A stretch of 51,422 nucleotides of DNA from Acidobacteriaceae bacterium (GCA_003134435.1 PLBE01000231.1:1-51422), one strand, 5' to 3'. Positions 26,761 to 35,737 are shown, counted from the stretch's first letter. Translations and numbers: made by a program. Notes: generated by a model not told the origin, from the sequence alone.

Positions 26761-27834
26761 ATGGCAACGATTGCAGAGGTAGCAAAACGCGCTCGAGCAT
26801 CGACGGGAACCGTCTCCAATGTAATTCGGGGAACTGTCCGCGTTAGCCCGGGCTTGCGAGCTCGCGTAGAAGCTGCTATTCGCGATCTCGATTTTCATCC
26901 CAACGAGATTGCCCGCAGCTTGAAGGTGAACCAGACTTACATGCTGGGCCTGGTGCTCCCGGATGTGACCAATCCTTTTTTTCCGCAGATCATAAGAGGC
27001 GCGGAAGACCGGGCTATGGAACGAGGATTTCTTCTAGTAACTGCGAATACGGATGAACAAATGGAGCGCGAGCGGCGAATCGTGTCTGCTTTACGTTCCC
27101 GGCGAGTGGATGGGATTCTGCTGGCGCCCACGCGGGGAAAGGATGTCGATCACATTCGTCGAACCATCGAATCGGGAATTCCCATCGTGTGTCTGGATCG
27201 GGCTCCGGCCGGAATGAAAATCGACACGGTCATGTTGGACAACGTTCGCGGCGCGCAAGAGTGCGTGCGCCATCTGATACGAGCAGGCTACAACAGGATT
27301 GCCATCATTACCGGGCCGCTCGAACTGGGAGTAGCGCGAGAGCGTCTGCGCGGCTATGAAGAGGGACTGCGAGAGGCGGGAATTGAGGTCTCGAAAGAGC
27401 TGATTCTCGAAGGTGACTTTCGGGAGAATTCCGGCTACCGGCTTGCCAAGCAACTCCTCCTGCAGTTCACCAGGCCGTCCGCGATATTTGTCTCCAACGG
27501 CGTCATGGCGTTGGGAGTGTTGCAGGCGTTGGATGAACTTGGAGTGCGTTGTCCTGAGGACGTTGCGATCGCGAATTTCGACGACATTGCGGGGGATCGT
27601 TCCTTTCACCCGCAACTTACGGTCGTGTCTCAACCAGGGTACGAGATTGGCGCGCGCGGAGCCACGATGCTGATGGATCGTATTGAGGGCAAGGTAACAA
27701 GAAAGTCCACGGTCGTGCGGATGGCGCCTACTCTGATTGTCCGGGAGTCGACGCGAGCCCGGGCGGCACCGGAGAGAGCTTCTCTGGTTCAGTCACCGGA
27801 GCCTTATCCGAAAGACGCGGCCCCGAGTCTTTGA
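26761..27834 (+). CDS. LacI-family transcriptional regulator
   Basis: Sugar-responsive repressor of the LacI/GalR family. Residues 3-24 (TIAEVAKRARASTGTVSNVIRG) are the helix-turn-helix, followed by the hinge helix region (PNEIARSLKVNQTYMLGLVLP). Residues about 60-335 form the periplasmic-binding-protein-like effector domain (DVTNPFFPQIIRGAEDRAMERG, DGILLAPTRG, NVRGAQECVRHLIRAGY, FVSNGVMALGVLQALDELG, NFDDIAG). Length (357) is standard. Its gene is inside the plus-strand glycan operon and overlaps the next gene by four bases, so it probably controls the locus; the two palindromes in the divergent region are its candidate targets. The inducer is likely a mono- or oligosaccharide from the pathway, not identifiable here. 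Confidence 0.95.
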   Translation: MATIAEVAKRARASTGTVSNVIRGTVRVSPGLRARVEAAIRDLDFHPNEIARSLKVNQTYMLGLVLPDVTNPFFPQIIRGAEDRAMERGFLLVTANTDEQMERERRIVSALRSRRVDGILLAPTRGKDVDHIRRTIESGIPIVCLDRAPAGMKIDTVMLDNVRGAQECVRHLIRAGYNRIAIITGPLELGVARERLRGYEEGLREAGIEVSKELILEGDFRENSGYRLAKQLLLQFTRPSAIFVSNGVMALGVLQALDELGVRCPEDVAIANFDDIAGDRSFHPQLTVVSQPGYEIGARGATMLMDRIEGKVTRKSTVVRMAPTLIVRESTRARAAPERASLVQSPEPYPKDAAPSL

Positions 27835-30800
27835 GAAACAAGAAGCGGATGACAAGCAATGAGAGACAAATGAAAATGTTTCGCCTTGCGCGCGCAAACT
27901 ATTCTTCCGCGCTGGCCTGGTTGGCGTGCTCGTGGTGCCTGGCTTTGTGCTCCTTCGCTCAGCTGGGACCGTCGAACCGCGAAGCTTCATGGGATCGCCT
28001 GCGAACCAACTTCGAGGATCCTCCCGCAGCGGCTCGTCCCATGGTGCGGTGGTGGTGGCCGGGGGGCGACGTCAGTAACGAAGAGATCGCCCGAGAACTG
28101 CGAATCATCAAAGATGCTGGTTTGGGTGGAGTAGAAATTCAATCGTTCAAGGATGGGCTGAATCCCAATGCTGACGGCGAGGTGGCGCGTCGCGTCAACA
28201 GCTTCCTTACCCCGGACTGGTTCAATCATGTGAAGTTTGCCATTGAAGAGGGCAGTCGCCTAGGTCTTGATGTGGATTTGACGTTTGGTTCGGGATGGCC
28301 CTTCGGCGGTCCCTACATTCCAATGGAGCTTGCCTCCAAGCAACTTAGTGTTCACGAGATCGCCATTAGTGGCCCATCGGCTTTTGCGGGCCGGTTTCCG
28401 GGAGCGCCGTTAGGAGCGGGTGAGAAACTGGTGGCCATCGTGGCCGTGCGCGGATCGATGCCCGTCTTCGGCAAGAAGAAGCAGCAGGAGTTTTCTGAAG
28501 CCGCGCCGGTCGAAGCGGTGATTGCATCCGGGAAGGTCGATATTGAGTCCGCGATTGTGCTGACCCCGGAGATCACCGATGGCAATATTCTCAAGTGGGA
28601 TGTGCCAGCCGGGCAGTGGGTACTGTTCAGCTTTATTCAGGTTCCAACCTTGCAAAATGTCGAAGGGGGAGCCGGGGTTGGTACGCAATGGGTTCTCGAT
28701 CACTTGAAACGGCAAGCGCTGGACAAGCACATCGAGGCGGTTGGCGAGGCGGGGAAGAAATACTTTGGCGCGGAGTTTGGCAAGGGCTTGCGCGCAATTT
28801 TTTGCGACAGTCTGGAAGTAAGCGCGGAAAGCATGTACTGGACGGACGATTTCCTGGCAGAGTTTCAAAAACGCCGCGGTTACGATCTCACCCCATATCT
28901 GCCTTTGGTAAAGCATCCCGGGGAAAGCGATCCGGGCGAGGAGTATCCATCCCTTCCCTTGTTCGACGCTCCCGAAATCGGGGAGCGCGTGCGCTATGAC
29001 TATTGGCGCACGGTTTCAGACCTGATGATTGAGAATTTCTACCTGCCGCTTATCGACTGGGCGCACAACAATCACCTTAAGGCCCGCATTCAGGCTCACG
29101 GAGCTCCCGCCGACTTACTAAGAATTTATGGTCAGGCGGACTTTCCCGAGACGGAGATGCTGTATGCCGACGGACGTTACGACTTCCTCAAGCTGGCCTC
29201 TTCCGGAGGCCATCTTTTTGGCAGAAACGCCATCTCGAGCGAGTCTTTTGTTTGGCAAAACCATCCTTACGAGACCACGCCCGAATTAATGAAGACGGCT
29301 GCGGATGATCTGTTCGCAGCAGGCATTAATCGCGTCATCTATCACGGCTTCCCTTACGAGTATATGGATCGGCCCGATCCGGGCTGGTTTCCATTCTCGT
29401 CTCAGTACGAGCTTACTTATACGTTCGCGTCGCATTTGAATTTTCATAATCCTTTCTGGCCCTATCTAAAACCTCTGAATAATTATATGGCGCGGGTGCA
29501 GACGCTTTCGCAGGCGGGACACAGCGTCGCTCGCGTGGCTCTTTACTCCCACCGCTATTATTACCCCAGCTGGATGCCGACCGACGAAGACTACCCGCTG
29601 GAATATTCGCTGATGGCGAGCGGTTACAACTTTGACTTCATCAATGAAGACACTTTGTTGCACCACGCCACCGTCGAGAATCACGAACTGCACACGCCGG
29701 GCAGCGTGTATCCGTCGTTAGTGTTGCGCAACGAGACGCGTATTACTTTGGAATTGGCCGAGAAGTTGAAGGAGTTTGCCCACGCTGGATTACCCATCGT
29801 GTTCGCGGAGCACCTGCCCGCGGAGGAAATCTCTTTCACGGACTATGCGAACCACGGACGACGCATTCAGCAGATCATGCAGGAAGTCGCAGGCGATCAC
29901 GGGCGCGGCAGTGTTCGCTTCGTGGAAGACGCAACCGCCGTGCCTTCTGTTTTGCAAAATGACCTGAAGGTCCGTCCGAATCTGCGCTTCGCTACTCCGG
30001 AACCGAGCATTTTCTTTCAACAGTTTGATGCGGGGTCGGCGAGCTTCTTCTTCTTTCGCAATCCTAAGGCACAGTCTCAGGATGCGCGAGTCACGCTTGC
30101 TGCAAGGGGGCGAATTCCCCAGATTTGGAACCCGTGGACGGGTGAAGTCACAGAAGCAGCGGCGTACCGCTCCGAGAACGGTAGCGTCACCATCAATCTC
30201 CATCTCGATCCTTACGGTAGCGAACTTGTGGGTCTGGTCGAAGGTCCGGCGGGGTGGGAAGGAAAGCATATCGTGCGCACTGGCTTCCGCCGTGTCGAGC
30301 GCACCGGGGACGGACTGTTCGGAGTTGCGGTTGAACCGGGAACCTATCAGTCGGAATCCAACGACGGAAAAGAGTCGACTTCGGTGGTTACGGAAAACGA
30401 AATTCCCCCTGCTTTGATACTCGGGCCGAGCTGGGATCTCAAGCTGGTGGGCAACGATAAAGAGGGAAAGGAATGGACTGAGCAAATTCACGCCGGCCCC
30501 TTGCGGGATTGGAGCCTTTCGCAGAACCTGCGTTATTTTTCCGGACGCGGGCACTACAGCCTTGACGTGCAGATCGAAGAGCGCTACCTGCGCCCGGGTT
30601 TGGCGCTGGAACTGGATCTGGGTGAGGTTCACGATGTGGCTGAGGTCTGGATTAACGGCAAGAAAGTCGATACCTTGCTCATGCGGCCGTATCGAGTGAA
30701 CGTAGCCCCCTACCTGAAAGCTGGCAGCAACCATTTTGAAGTCGTAGTGATCAACACACTGCGGAATCGGCTGGTAGGCGACGGATTGAGCGGAGATCCG

Positions 30801-30896
30801 CACTTCGTAATGTTCCAGCGCCGCATCTTCTTTATGCCGTCGGGAATGATCGGACCGGTGCGACTGCTGCCGGAGGCCCGAATCAAGCTGCCGTAG
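27831..30896 (+). CDS. Exported GH106-like alpha-L-rhamnosidase family protein
   Basis: Large predicted glycosidase of the GH106/alpha-L-rhamnosidase-like family, whose members release terminal rhamnose from pectic or other plant glycans. The family opening is clear: PMVRWWWPGGDVSNEEIARE then LRIIKDAGLGGVEIQSF. Later motifs include DLTFGSGWPFGGPYIP, FCDSLEVSAESMYWTDDFL with acidic residues, RIQAHGAPADLLRIYGQADF and the acidic PETEMLY. The last 150 residues form a galactose-binding-like domain (VAEVWINGKKVDTLLMRPYR). A signal peptide follows a charged n-region (ALAWLACSWCLALCSFAQ). The frame can start at TTG 27831, overlapping the LacI stop (TTGA); ATG 27849 or 27870 are alternatives and 27870 best fits a signal peptide. 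Length, about 1010 residues, is typical. It is the last gene of the operon. Confidence 0.85.
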   Translation: MRNKKRMTSNERQMKMFRLARANYSSALAWLACSWCLALCSFAQLGPSNREASWDRLRTNFEDPPAAARPMVRWWWPGGDVSNEEIARELRIIKDAGLGGVEIQSFKDGLNPNADGEVARRVNSFLTPDWFNHVKFAIEEGSRLGLDVDLTFGSGWPFGGPYIPMELASKQLSVHEIAISGPSAFAGRFPGAPLGAGEKLVAIVAVRGSMPVFGKKKQQEFSEAAPVEAVIASGKVDIESAIVLTPEITDGNILKWDVPAGQWVLFSFIQVPTLQNVEGGAGVGTQWVLDHLKRQALDKHIEAVGEAGKKYFGAEFGKGLRAIFCDSLEVSAESMYWTDDFLAEFQKRRGYDLTPYLPLVKHPGESDPGEEYPSLPLFDAPEIGERVRYDYWRTVSDLMIENFYLPLIDWAHNNHLKARIQAHGAPADLLRIYGQADFPETEMLYADGRYDFLKLASSGGHLFGRNAISSESFVWQNHPYETTPELMKTAADDLFAAGINRVIYHGFPYEYMDRPDPGWFPFSSQYELTYTFASHLNFHNPFWPYLKPLNNYMARVQTLSQAGHSVARVALYSHRYYYPSWMPTDEDYPLEYSLMASGYNFDFINEDTLLHHATVENHELHTPGSVYPSLVLRNETRITLELAEKLKEFAHAGLPIVFAEHLPAEEISFTDYANHGRRIQQIMQEVAGDHGRGSVRFVEDATAVPSVLQNDLKVRPNLRFATPEPSIFFQQFDAGSASFFFFRNPKAQSQDARVTLAARGRIPQIWNPWTGEVTEAAAYRSENGSVTINLHLDPYGSELVGLVEGPAGWEGKHIVRTGFRRVERTGDGLFGVAVEPGTYQSESNDGKESTSVVTENEIPPALILGPSWDLKLVGNDKEGKEWTEQIHAGPLRDWSLSQNLRYFSGRGHYSLDVQIEERYLRPGLALELDLGEVHDVAEVWINGKKVDTLLMRPYRVNVAPYLKAGSNHFEVVVINTLRNRLVGDGLSGDPHFVMFQRRIFFMPSGMIGPVRLLPEARIKLP

Positions 30897-30976
30897 CCGA
30901 AGGTAGCGTGTCAGCTTCGCGCGGCAGCCACAACACCATAAACCACGAGCGCTGCGGGCGAAGGGTGTTCTTCATT

Positions 30977-31585
30977 CTAAGCGTTTGCCTGTTTGCAGGA
31001 CTGAGCCCGGAGGAAGAGATGGCGATGGCTGGTGCCGGCTTCGACCACGGTCTGGTTCTTGCCAACAGTGATCTTGCGGGCCTGTCCGAGGTTGGAGATG
31101 TTTGCGTTGCGCAGTTGAATTTCGTTCCCTTTGGCGATGGGGCTGGCGCCGGTAACACGAGCCATTCGCCGCAAGATGAGCTGCTGTTGCTCCCCGAACC
31201 CGGGTGCTCTTACTGCCGCAACCTGAAGCGGACCCCGCAACTTACTCACGACGAGTGTGGCTAGCGCTTCGTCCCCAACATCCTCCGCGATGATGAGCAG
31301 GGGGCTGCCGATCTGCGTGAGGCGCTCAAGCAGCGGGAGCAAGTCATTCCGGGAACGGATTTTCCCCTCGTGGATCAGAACGTAGGCGTCCTGGAAGGCG
31401 ACTTCCATACGCTCGGGGTCGGTGATGAAGTAGGGTGAGAGGTATCCGCAGTCGAAGTGGATGCAGCTCGGCTGCGCTTTGTCGCTGGCGGTGTGGGAAA
31501 CAATGCCGTCGAACATGGCGTAAGGAGTTTCCGCGCGGGCCAGAATGCGGTTATCCACCGTAGCAGGTGTCGCAGCCATACTCAT
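30977..31585 (-). CDS. Stand-alone GroEL apical-domain protein (natural minichaperone-like)
   Basis: This 202-residue protein contains only the apical domain of chaperonin GroEL. Residues about 41-184 align with E. coli GroEL from about 190 to 340: FDCGYLSPYFITDPERM, LLPLLERLTQIGSPLLIIAE, DEALATLVVSKLRG, VAAVRAPGFG, GQARKITVGKNQT. Equatorial and intermediate domains, and with them the ATP site, are absent. The substrate-binding residues (Tyr, Tyr and Phe of GYLSPYF, the Leu of LLPLL, and the Leu-Val-Val helix) are kept. The first 40 residues and last 18 match nothing I know. The start ATG 31585 has AGGG seven bases upstream and the frame is unbroken, so it looks like a real gene, not debris. 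It is isolated, convergent with the GH106 gene 80 bases away. Function as a folding helper or holdase is inference. Confidence 0.85.
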   Translation of the reverse strand: MSMAATPATVDNRILARAETPYAMFDGIVSHTASDKAQPSCIHFDCGYLSPYFITDPERMEVAFQDAYVLIHEGKIRSRNDLLPLLERLTQIGSPLLIIAEDVGDEALATLVVSKLRGPLQVAAVRAPGFGEQQQLILRRMARVTGASPIAKGNEIQLRNANISNLGQARKITVGKNQTVVEAGTSHRHLFLRAQSCKQANA

Positions 31586-31873
31586 CTCTTTTCCCTAGAC
31601 TGTGTTTAACCTCGCTGAGTATGGCCGATCTGAGCTTGGCAGGATGGTCAGTTTTGTACACCATCCGGAATATTGCTGTAGTGCTCGGCAACAATTAAAG
31701 ATGGGTCTCGGATCGCCAACCCACCGCCGGGCAGTGAAATTTTCAGGAAATCGCGGCAGATTGGTAGTTCATACAAACCCTTCCCCCGTCGCGCTATCTT
31801 TCCGAAGTGTTCCATTCTGCACAGTATTGTGAAAGAGATTGAGCGAATCTGGGTAACGATCAGGGAGGGCACT

Positions 31874-32335
31874 ATGGCGAAAACAGCGGTTGGTTTATTT
31901 GAGAATCCAGGTTCGGCCGATGACGTTGTGCGCGAGCTTGAGGCTAGCGGTTTTGCTCGGAATGACGTCCGTGTTCTAGGTGAGCCGCGGGAGATGGCGG
32001 GCAGCGGAGTCATGAGCACTCCGCACACCGACTTTGAAGTGGATCTGATCCGGGATCTCAGGGCGTTCGGGGCCAACGAATCCCGCGCGGAAGCTTACGT
32101 CCAAGGAGTGCGGCGGGGCGGCGTCATGGTTTTCGCAACCGGTTCGGGCACGATGGCGGACAACGCCGCTGCCATCATGAATCAACATTGCGCGGTAGAG
32201 ATTGAAGAAGTGAAAGGCTCGCAAACGTACCTTCCGGGAACAGTCAATGACGAGGTCACTCAAGATCGTGATGTCTCGTCCCAGGCGGGGAGGGTCCGCA
32301 GTTCGGGTTCCGGCGCCCGGCTGTTCGTTTGGTAG
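31874..32335 (+). CDS. General stress protein 17M-like domain protein
   Basis: Small protein whose N-terminus (AVGLFENPGSADDVVRELEASGF followed by NDVRVLGEP) matches the YflT/17M general-stress fold, an alpha/beta ferredoxin-like unit. The second half (AYVQGVRRGGVMVFATGSG, AAAIMNQHCAVEIEEV) is the returning beta-alpha-beta portion. Unlike the related gene at 34779, there is no Gly-rich membrane segment. I choose ATG 31874 over 31829 because GGGAGG lies just before it and conserved sequence begins there, giving 153 residues. The 288-base gap before it (31586-31873) shows no gene. Its biochemical role is unknown; relatives respond to heat, salt or ethanol stress. Confidence 0.75.
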   Translation: MAKTAVGLFENPGSADDVVRELEASGFARNDVRVLGEPREMAGSGVMSTPHTDFEVDLIRDLRAFGANESRAEAYVQGVRRGGVMVFATGSGTMADNAAAIMNQHCAVEIEEVKGSQTYLPGTVNDEVTQDRDVSSQAGRVRSSGSGARLFVW

Positions 32336-32377
32336 CGATTTCATGAGACACGAATTGCCCGGAGTTGTGGCCAAGCC

Positions 32378-33571
32378 ATGAAGACGCAGAGGAGACTCAA
32401 GAACATGGAAACTTTCGGATGTGATGTAGGGTTCTCAAAGCCTCGGTGGAAGCGGAGTTTGATATCTCTGTTGTCGATGGCTCTGTTGTTCGCGATCGGA
32501 CCGCAAAGACTGTCGGCCACTCAAGATGCACCCGCCGCGACGCAAGGCGCGCAAGCGCCGCCGTACGCACAGCAGACTTCCGGGCAGTTGCAGCGCCTGG
32601 TAGCGCCGATTGCGCTCTATCCGGATTCGCTGGTGGCGCAGATTCTGGCGGCGTCCACTTTTCCGGAGCAGGTCGTCGAGGCCGACCGATGGGTGCAGGC
32701 GAATCCCGATTTGAAGGGCGATGCGCTCGGGAAAGCTGTCGACCAGCAACCTTGGGACCCGAGCGTCAAAGCGCTCGCCGCTTTTCCCTCCGTGCTTGGA
32801 AATATGGACAAGAACCTCTCCTGGGCCTCATCGCTCGGGGATGCCTATTTCAATCAGCAGGCGGACGTGATGGACGCCGTGCAGGTAATGCGCCGTAGGG
32901 CGCAAGCGGCTGGCGATCTCAAGACCACGTCGCAGCAAAACGTGAGCACGCAAGGTTCGACGATCGTGGTTGAGCCTTCGAACCCTGAGATGGTTTACGT
33001 CCCCGCCTATGATCCCTGGTCGGTTTACGGAGATCCCATCATGGCGTGGCCGGGGTGGTATCCATACCCCGGAATCTGGTTTGGCGGCCCTTACCTGTCA
33101 TGGGGCGGTGGCTTCGGCATCGGGTGGTTCGGCGGTTATGGATGGGGCTGGAATCATTGGGGATTCAATTGGGGCGGCGGATACGCGATGTATGGTGGCG
33201 GCCGGTACTACTCGCGGAGCAATACATTTTATAACCGCGGCAATTTCTATCGCGCGGGAAGCGCCCGCGGACTTAACGGGAACCGCGGCGGAGTTGGCGC
33301 GCGCAACGAGGGCGCCAGAGCTGGCGGCGGACGCGGCGAAGTCAACAACCGGTCCGGTGCAACCAACCGGGCTTTCAACGGAAATACCAAGGCGGCCCGA
33401 GGCTACGCTGAGCCCCGTGGACAAAGCGGCACCCGCACGGGCGCATTCAGTGGCTACGGAAAAGGCGGGCAGGCGCGAAGCGCTTCGTCACGCGGAGCCG
33501 CCAGCATGGGCGGCGGAATGCGCAGCGGTGGTGGCGGTGGAGGAGCTCACGGTGGTGGCGGAAGGCACTAA
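32378..33571 (+). CDS. DUF3300 domain-containing exported protein
   Basis: Family of unknown function found in Proteobacteria and Acidobacteria. A signal peptide (SLISLLSMALLFAIGPQRLSA) is followed by the DUF3300 core: LQRLVAPIALYPDSLVAQIL, ASTFPEQVVEADRWVQANPD, QPWDPSVKALAAFPSVLGNM, then VVEPSNPEMVYVPAYDPWSV. The C-terminal 170 residues are Gly/Trp/Tyr-rich then Gly/Arg/Asn/Ala-rich and unstructured, ending in a poly-Gly-His tail. The start may be ATG 32378 or ATG 32405; the latter has AGGAG ten bases upstream. The DUF2950 gene follows after 57 bases; these two families are often neighbours. Probably cell-envelope associated, function unknown. Confidence 0.9.
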   Translation: MKTQRRLKNMETFGCDVGFSKPRWKRSLISLLSMALLFAIGPQRLSATQDAPAATQGAQAPPYAQQTSGQLQRLVAPIALYPDSLVAQILAASTFPEQVVEADRWVQANPDLKGDALGKAVDQQPWDPSVKALAAFPSVLGNMDKNLSWASSLGDAYFNQQADVMDAVQVMRRRAQAAGDLKTTSQQNVSTQGSTIVVEPSNPEMVYVPAYDPWSVYGDPIMAWPGWYPYPGIWFGGPYLSWGGGFGIGWFGGYGWGWNHWGFNWGGGYAMYGGGRYYSRSNTFYNRGNFYRAGSARGLNGNRGGVGARNEGARAGGGRGEVNNRSGATNRAFNGNTKAARGYAEPRGQSGTRTGAFSGYGKGGQARSASSRGAASMGGGMRSGGGGGGAHGGGGRH

Positions 33572-33628
33572 CTGGCGAGCGGTCATGTTCCTGGCAGCTA
33601 CTAAAACTTGCAAATGGAGAGAAGCTAT

Positions 33629-34612
33629 ATGCGGCGAGCAAACGCGAATTCCGGCAAATGCCCTTGGGCGAATCTTTCTCAGTTAGCGGTGGCGGCCATC
33701 CTCTTGACGGGATCCCTTTCCATAAGCTCCATGGCGCAACAACCCGGCCAGCAAACATTCTCATCGCCGGAAGACGCGAGCACCGCGCTGGTGACAGCCA
33801 CGCGGAATAACGATGAAAAAGCGATGCTCGATATCCTCGGGCCAGACGGGAAGCAAATCGTTTCGTCGGGAGATGAAGCCGAGGATGCGCAGAGCCGCGC
33901 CAATTTCGTGCAGCGGTACCAGGAAATGCACCGTTTGGCGACGGAGCCGGACGGCACCACCACCCTATATATCGGTCCAGAAAACTGGCCCACGCCGATT
34001 CCGCTCGTGAACAAAGGAAATACATGGTATTTCGATACCGATGCCGGCAAGCAAGAAATTTTGTACCGGCGAATTGGTCAGAATGAAACGTCGGCGATTA
34101 GCATTTGTCGGGAGCTGGTTGCGGCGCAAAAAGAATACCGCGCCGCGCCACACGATGAGTATGCGCAGAAGATTTTCAGCGATGAAGGGCAGCACAACGG
34201 CCTTTATTGGAAGGCTGCCAATGGCGAACCGCAGAGCCCTATCGGTCCGCTGGTAGCATCGGCCGTCGCCGATGGCTATGCCAAGAGCCTGGATGGAACC
34301 CCGACTCCCTACCGCGGCTATTACTTCCGCAATCTGACGCGGCAAAAGAAAGCTGCCGCCAGCGGTGCAAAAAGTTACCTGGTCAATGGCAAGATGACCG
34401 GAGGCTTCGGGTTCGTGGCCTATCCCGCGGAATATAGATCGTCCGGCGTGATGACATTCGTGGTCAACGAAGAGGGAGTCGTGTATGAAAAGGATCTCGG
34501 CAGGAAAACGGACGCTCTGGCCAAGGCGATGAAGGAATACAACCCTAATTCCAGTTGGCAAAGGGCGGAAGAGCAGTACGACGAAACCGTCGACGCGCAG
34601 GAAACCAAATAA
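33629..34612 (+). CDS. DUF2950 family exported protein
   Basis: DUF2950 proteins are exported, of unknown function, and commonly paired with DUF3300 as here. After a signal peptide (LSQLAVAAILLTGSLSISSMAQ) come the family features FSSPEDASTALVTATRNNDE, MLDILGPDGKQIVSSGDEAED, TWYFDTDAGKQEILYRRIGQNE, and the C-terminal block PYRGYYFRNLTRQ, GFGFVAYPAEYRSSGVMTFV and VVYEKDLG. ATG 33629 is preceded by GGAGAG with seven-base spacing, giving 327 residues; the frame is open from TTG 33608 but that start has no ribosome site. Likely co-transcribed with DUF3300. An inverted repeat follows the stop. Confidence 0.9.
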   Translation: MRRANANSGKCPWANLSQLAVAAILLTGSLSISSMAQQPGQQTFSSPEDASTALVTATRNNDEKAMLDILGPDGKQIVSSGDEAEDAQSRANFVQRYQEMHRLATEPDGTTTLYIGPENWPTPIPLVNKGNTWYFDTDAGKQEILYRRIGQNETSAISICRELVAAQKEYRAAPHDEYAQKIFSDEGQHNGLYWKAANGEPQSPIGPLVASAVADGYAKSLDGTPTPYRGYYFRNLTRQKKAAASGAKSYLVNGKMTGGFGFVAYPAEYRSSGVMTFVVNEEGVVYEKDLGRKTDALAKAMKEYNPNSSWQRAEEQYDETVDAQETK

Positions 34613-34622
34613 CAGGCAAAGG

Positions 34623-34653
34623 CGAGAACACTTTGTGCCATCCGCTGTTCTCG
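34623..34653. terminator. Inverted repeat after DUF2950 gene
   Basis: CGAGAACA and TGTTCTCG form a perfect eight-base stem around a 15-base loop starting 10 bases after the stop. There is no T-run, so termination is uncertain; a protein-binding site for the next gene is an alternative. Confidence 0.3.
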
Positions 34654-34778
34654 AACTGGGGAATGTTCCACGGCGCTGAGCAATAGCGAACAGTATTCCA
34701 TCTGGTGCGCTGAAATAGTTCGGGTAAGACTGGTTAGACGTTCTAAGAATGACGGCAATTTGCCGGGGAGAAGAACAA

Positions 34779-35309
34779 ATGTCCATGGAGAATTCAGTGG
34801 TAGCGGTTTATCGCCAACACAGCGACGCCGATCTGGCAATTCAGGAACTGCAGCGCGGTGGAGTCGATATGCGCAAACTGTCGATTGTCGGAAAAGGCTA
34901 CCACACCGATGAACAAGTGGTCGGCTATTACAACACCGGCGACCGCATGAAATATTGGGGTAAGGTTGGTGCTTTCTGGGGAGGTTTTTGGGGCCTTCTG
35001 TTCGGGTCCGCATTCTTCATGATTCCGGGGCTGGGGCCAATCTTAGCGGCGGGACCGGTTGTGGCGTGGATTGTGGCGGGGTTGGAAGGCGCGGTAGAGG
35101 TCGGAGCGTTGGGTGCTCTCGGAGCTGGCTTATACAGCATCGGCATCCCTAAGGACAGCATTGTGAAATACGAAGCAGCGCTCAAGACCGATCAATTTCT
35201 GGTAATTGCGCACGGGACCGCGGCAGAAGTGGCCACAGCCAAGAAGATTATCGACAACACGCATCCTCTTTACTGCACGCTGCACAGCGCCGAACTGGTA
35301 GCGGCATAG
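34779..35309 (+). CDS. General stress protein 17M-like protein with membrane segment
   Basis: The N-terminus (SVVAVYRQHSDADLAIQELQ, VDMRKLSIVGKGYHTDEQVV) is the YflT/17M-type stress domain. Residues about 60-120 are strongly hydrophobic and Gly-rich (FWGGFWGLLFGSAFFMIPG, GPILAAGPVVAWIVAGLEGA, GALGALGAGLYSIGIP), consistent with two glycine-zipper membrane helices. The C-terminus returns to a soluble strand-helix unit (KYEAALKTDQFLVIAHGTAAE, ATAKKIIDNT). ATG 34779 lies eight bases after GGGAG; the frame extends to 34749 without support. Product 176 residues. It shares its soluble domain with the protein at 31874. Probably a membrane-associated stress protein; mechanism unknown. Confidence 0.8.
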   Translation: MSMENSVVAVYRQHSDADLAIQELQRGGVDMRKLSIVGKGYHTDEQVVGYYNTGDRMKYWGKVGAFWGGFWGLLFGSAFFMIPGLGPILAAGPVVAWIVAGLEGAVEVGALGALGAGLYSIGIPKDSIVKYEAALKTDQFLVIAHGTAAEVATAKKIIDNTHPLYCTLHSAELVAA

Positions 35310-35381
35310 TAGTGGCATTGCTCGAAAAGTCCTGCGTCCATTATTGAAGGAGCGCGTCTAACCTTTCATGCCCAGCGGCGG

Positions 35382-35410
35382 AAGCTCTGACGCTCTTAAA
35401 GTCAGAGCTT
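35382..35410. terminator. Strong hairpin between stress genes
   Basis: AAGCTCTGAC and GTCAGAGCTT form a perfect ten-base stem with a nine-base loop, 73 bases after the stop at 35309. The following bases are TGCCGG, with no T-run, so it may be a factor-assisted terminator or a regulatory site for the gene at 35483. Confidence 0.4.
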
Positions 35411-35482
35411 TGCCGGTTGCGGTTGAGCCCGGGTGAATGAGGGCAGGCGTATAGAACATCAGTGTGAACGGAGCGGCCGATT

Positions 35483-35737
35483 ATGCGTGAGCGAGATAAA
35501 CTGCATCAGGATGAACTCGGACCAGATTCTGCCGGGCAGTCTGGCGACCTTCAGGGAATATCGGACCTGGCCGACGCGGATTCTGAAAGCGTGAAGGAAT
35601 TAATCGGGCAGGGAAACGCGTTCGAAGCCGATGCCGTCGAGGGTGTGGAGAACGCCAAAGATCCGGATGTGTCGGAGGTCACCACGCGGGAAGTGCCAGA
35701 AGATGACGTGCCCGAAGAATATCGGGACGCCAGCTAG
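35483..35737 (+). CDS. Small acidic hypothetical protein
   Basis: I recognise no family. The 84-residue product is very acidic (over a quarter Asp and Glu), with no hydrophobic segment and no Cys, so it is likely soluble and partly disordered. The central part (DLADADSESVKELIGQGNAFEADAVEG) could form a helix. A GGAG lies nine bases before the ATG. It sits between stress-linked genes and is followed after 77 bases by a His/Ala-rich small protein gene. Real coding status is likely but not certain. Confidence 0.55.
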   Translation: MRERDKLHQDELGPDSAGQSGDLQGISDLADADSESVKELIGQGNAFEADAVEGVENAKDPDVSEVTTREVPEDDVPEEYRDAS

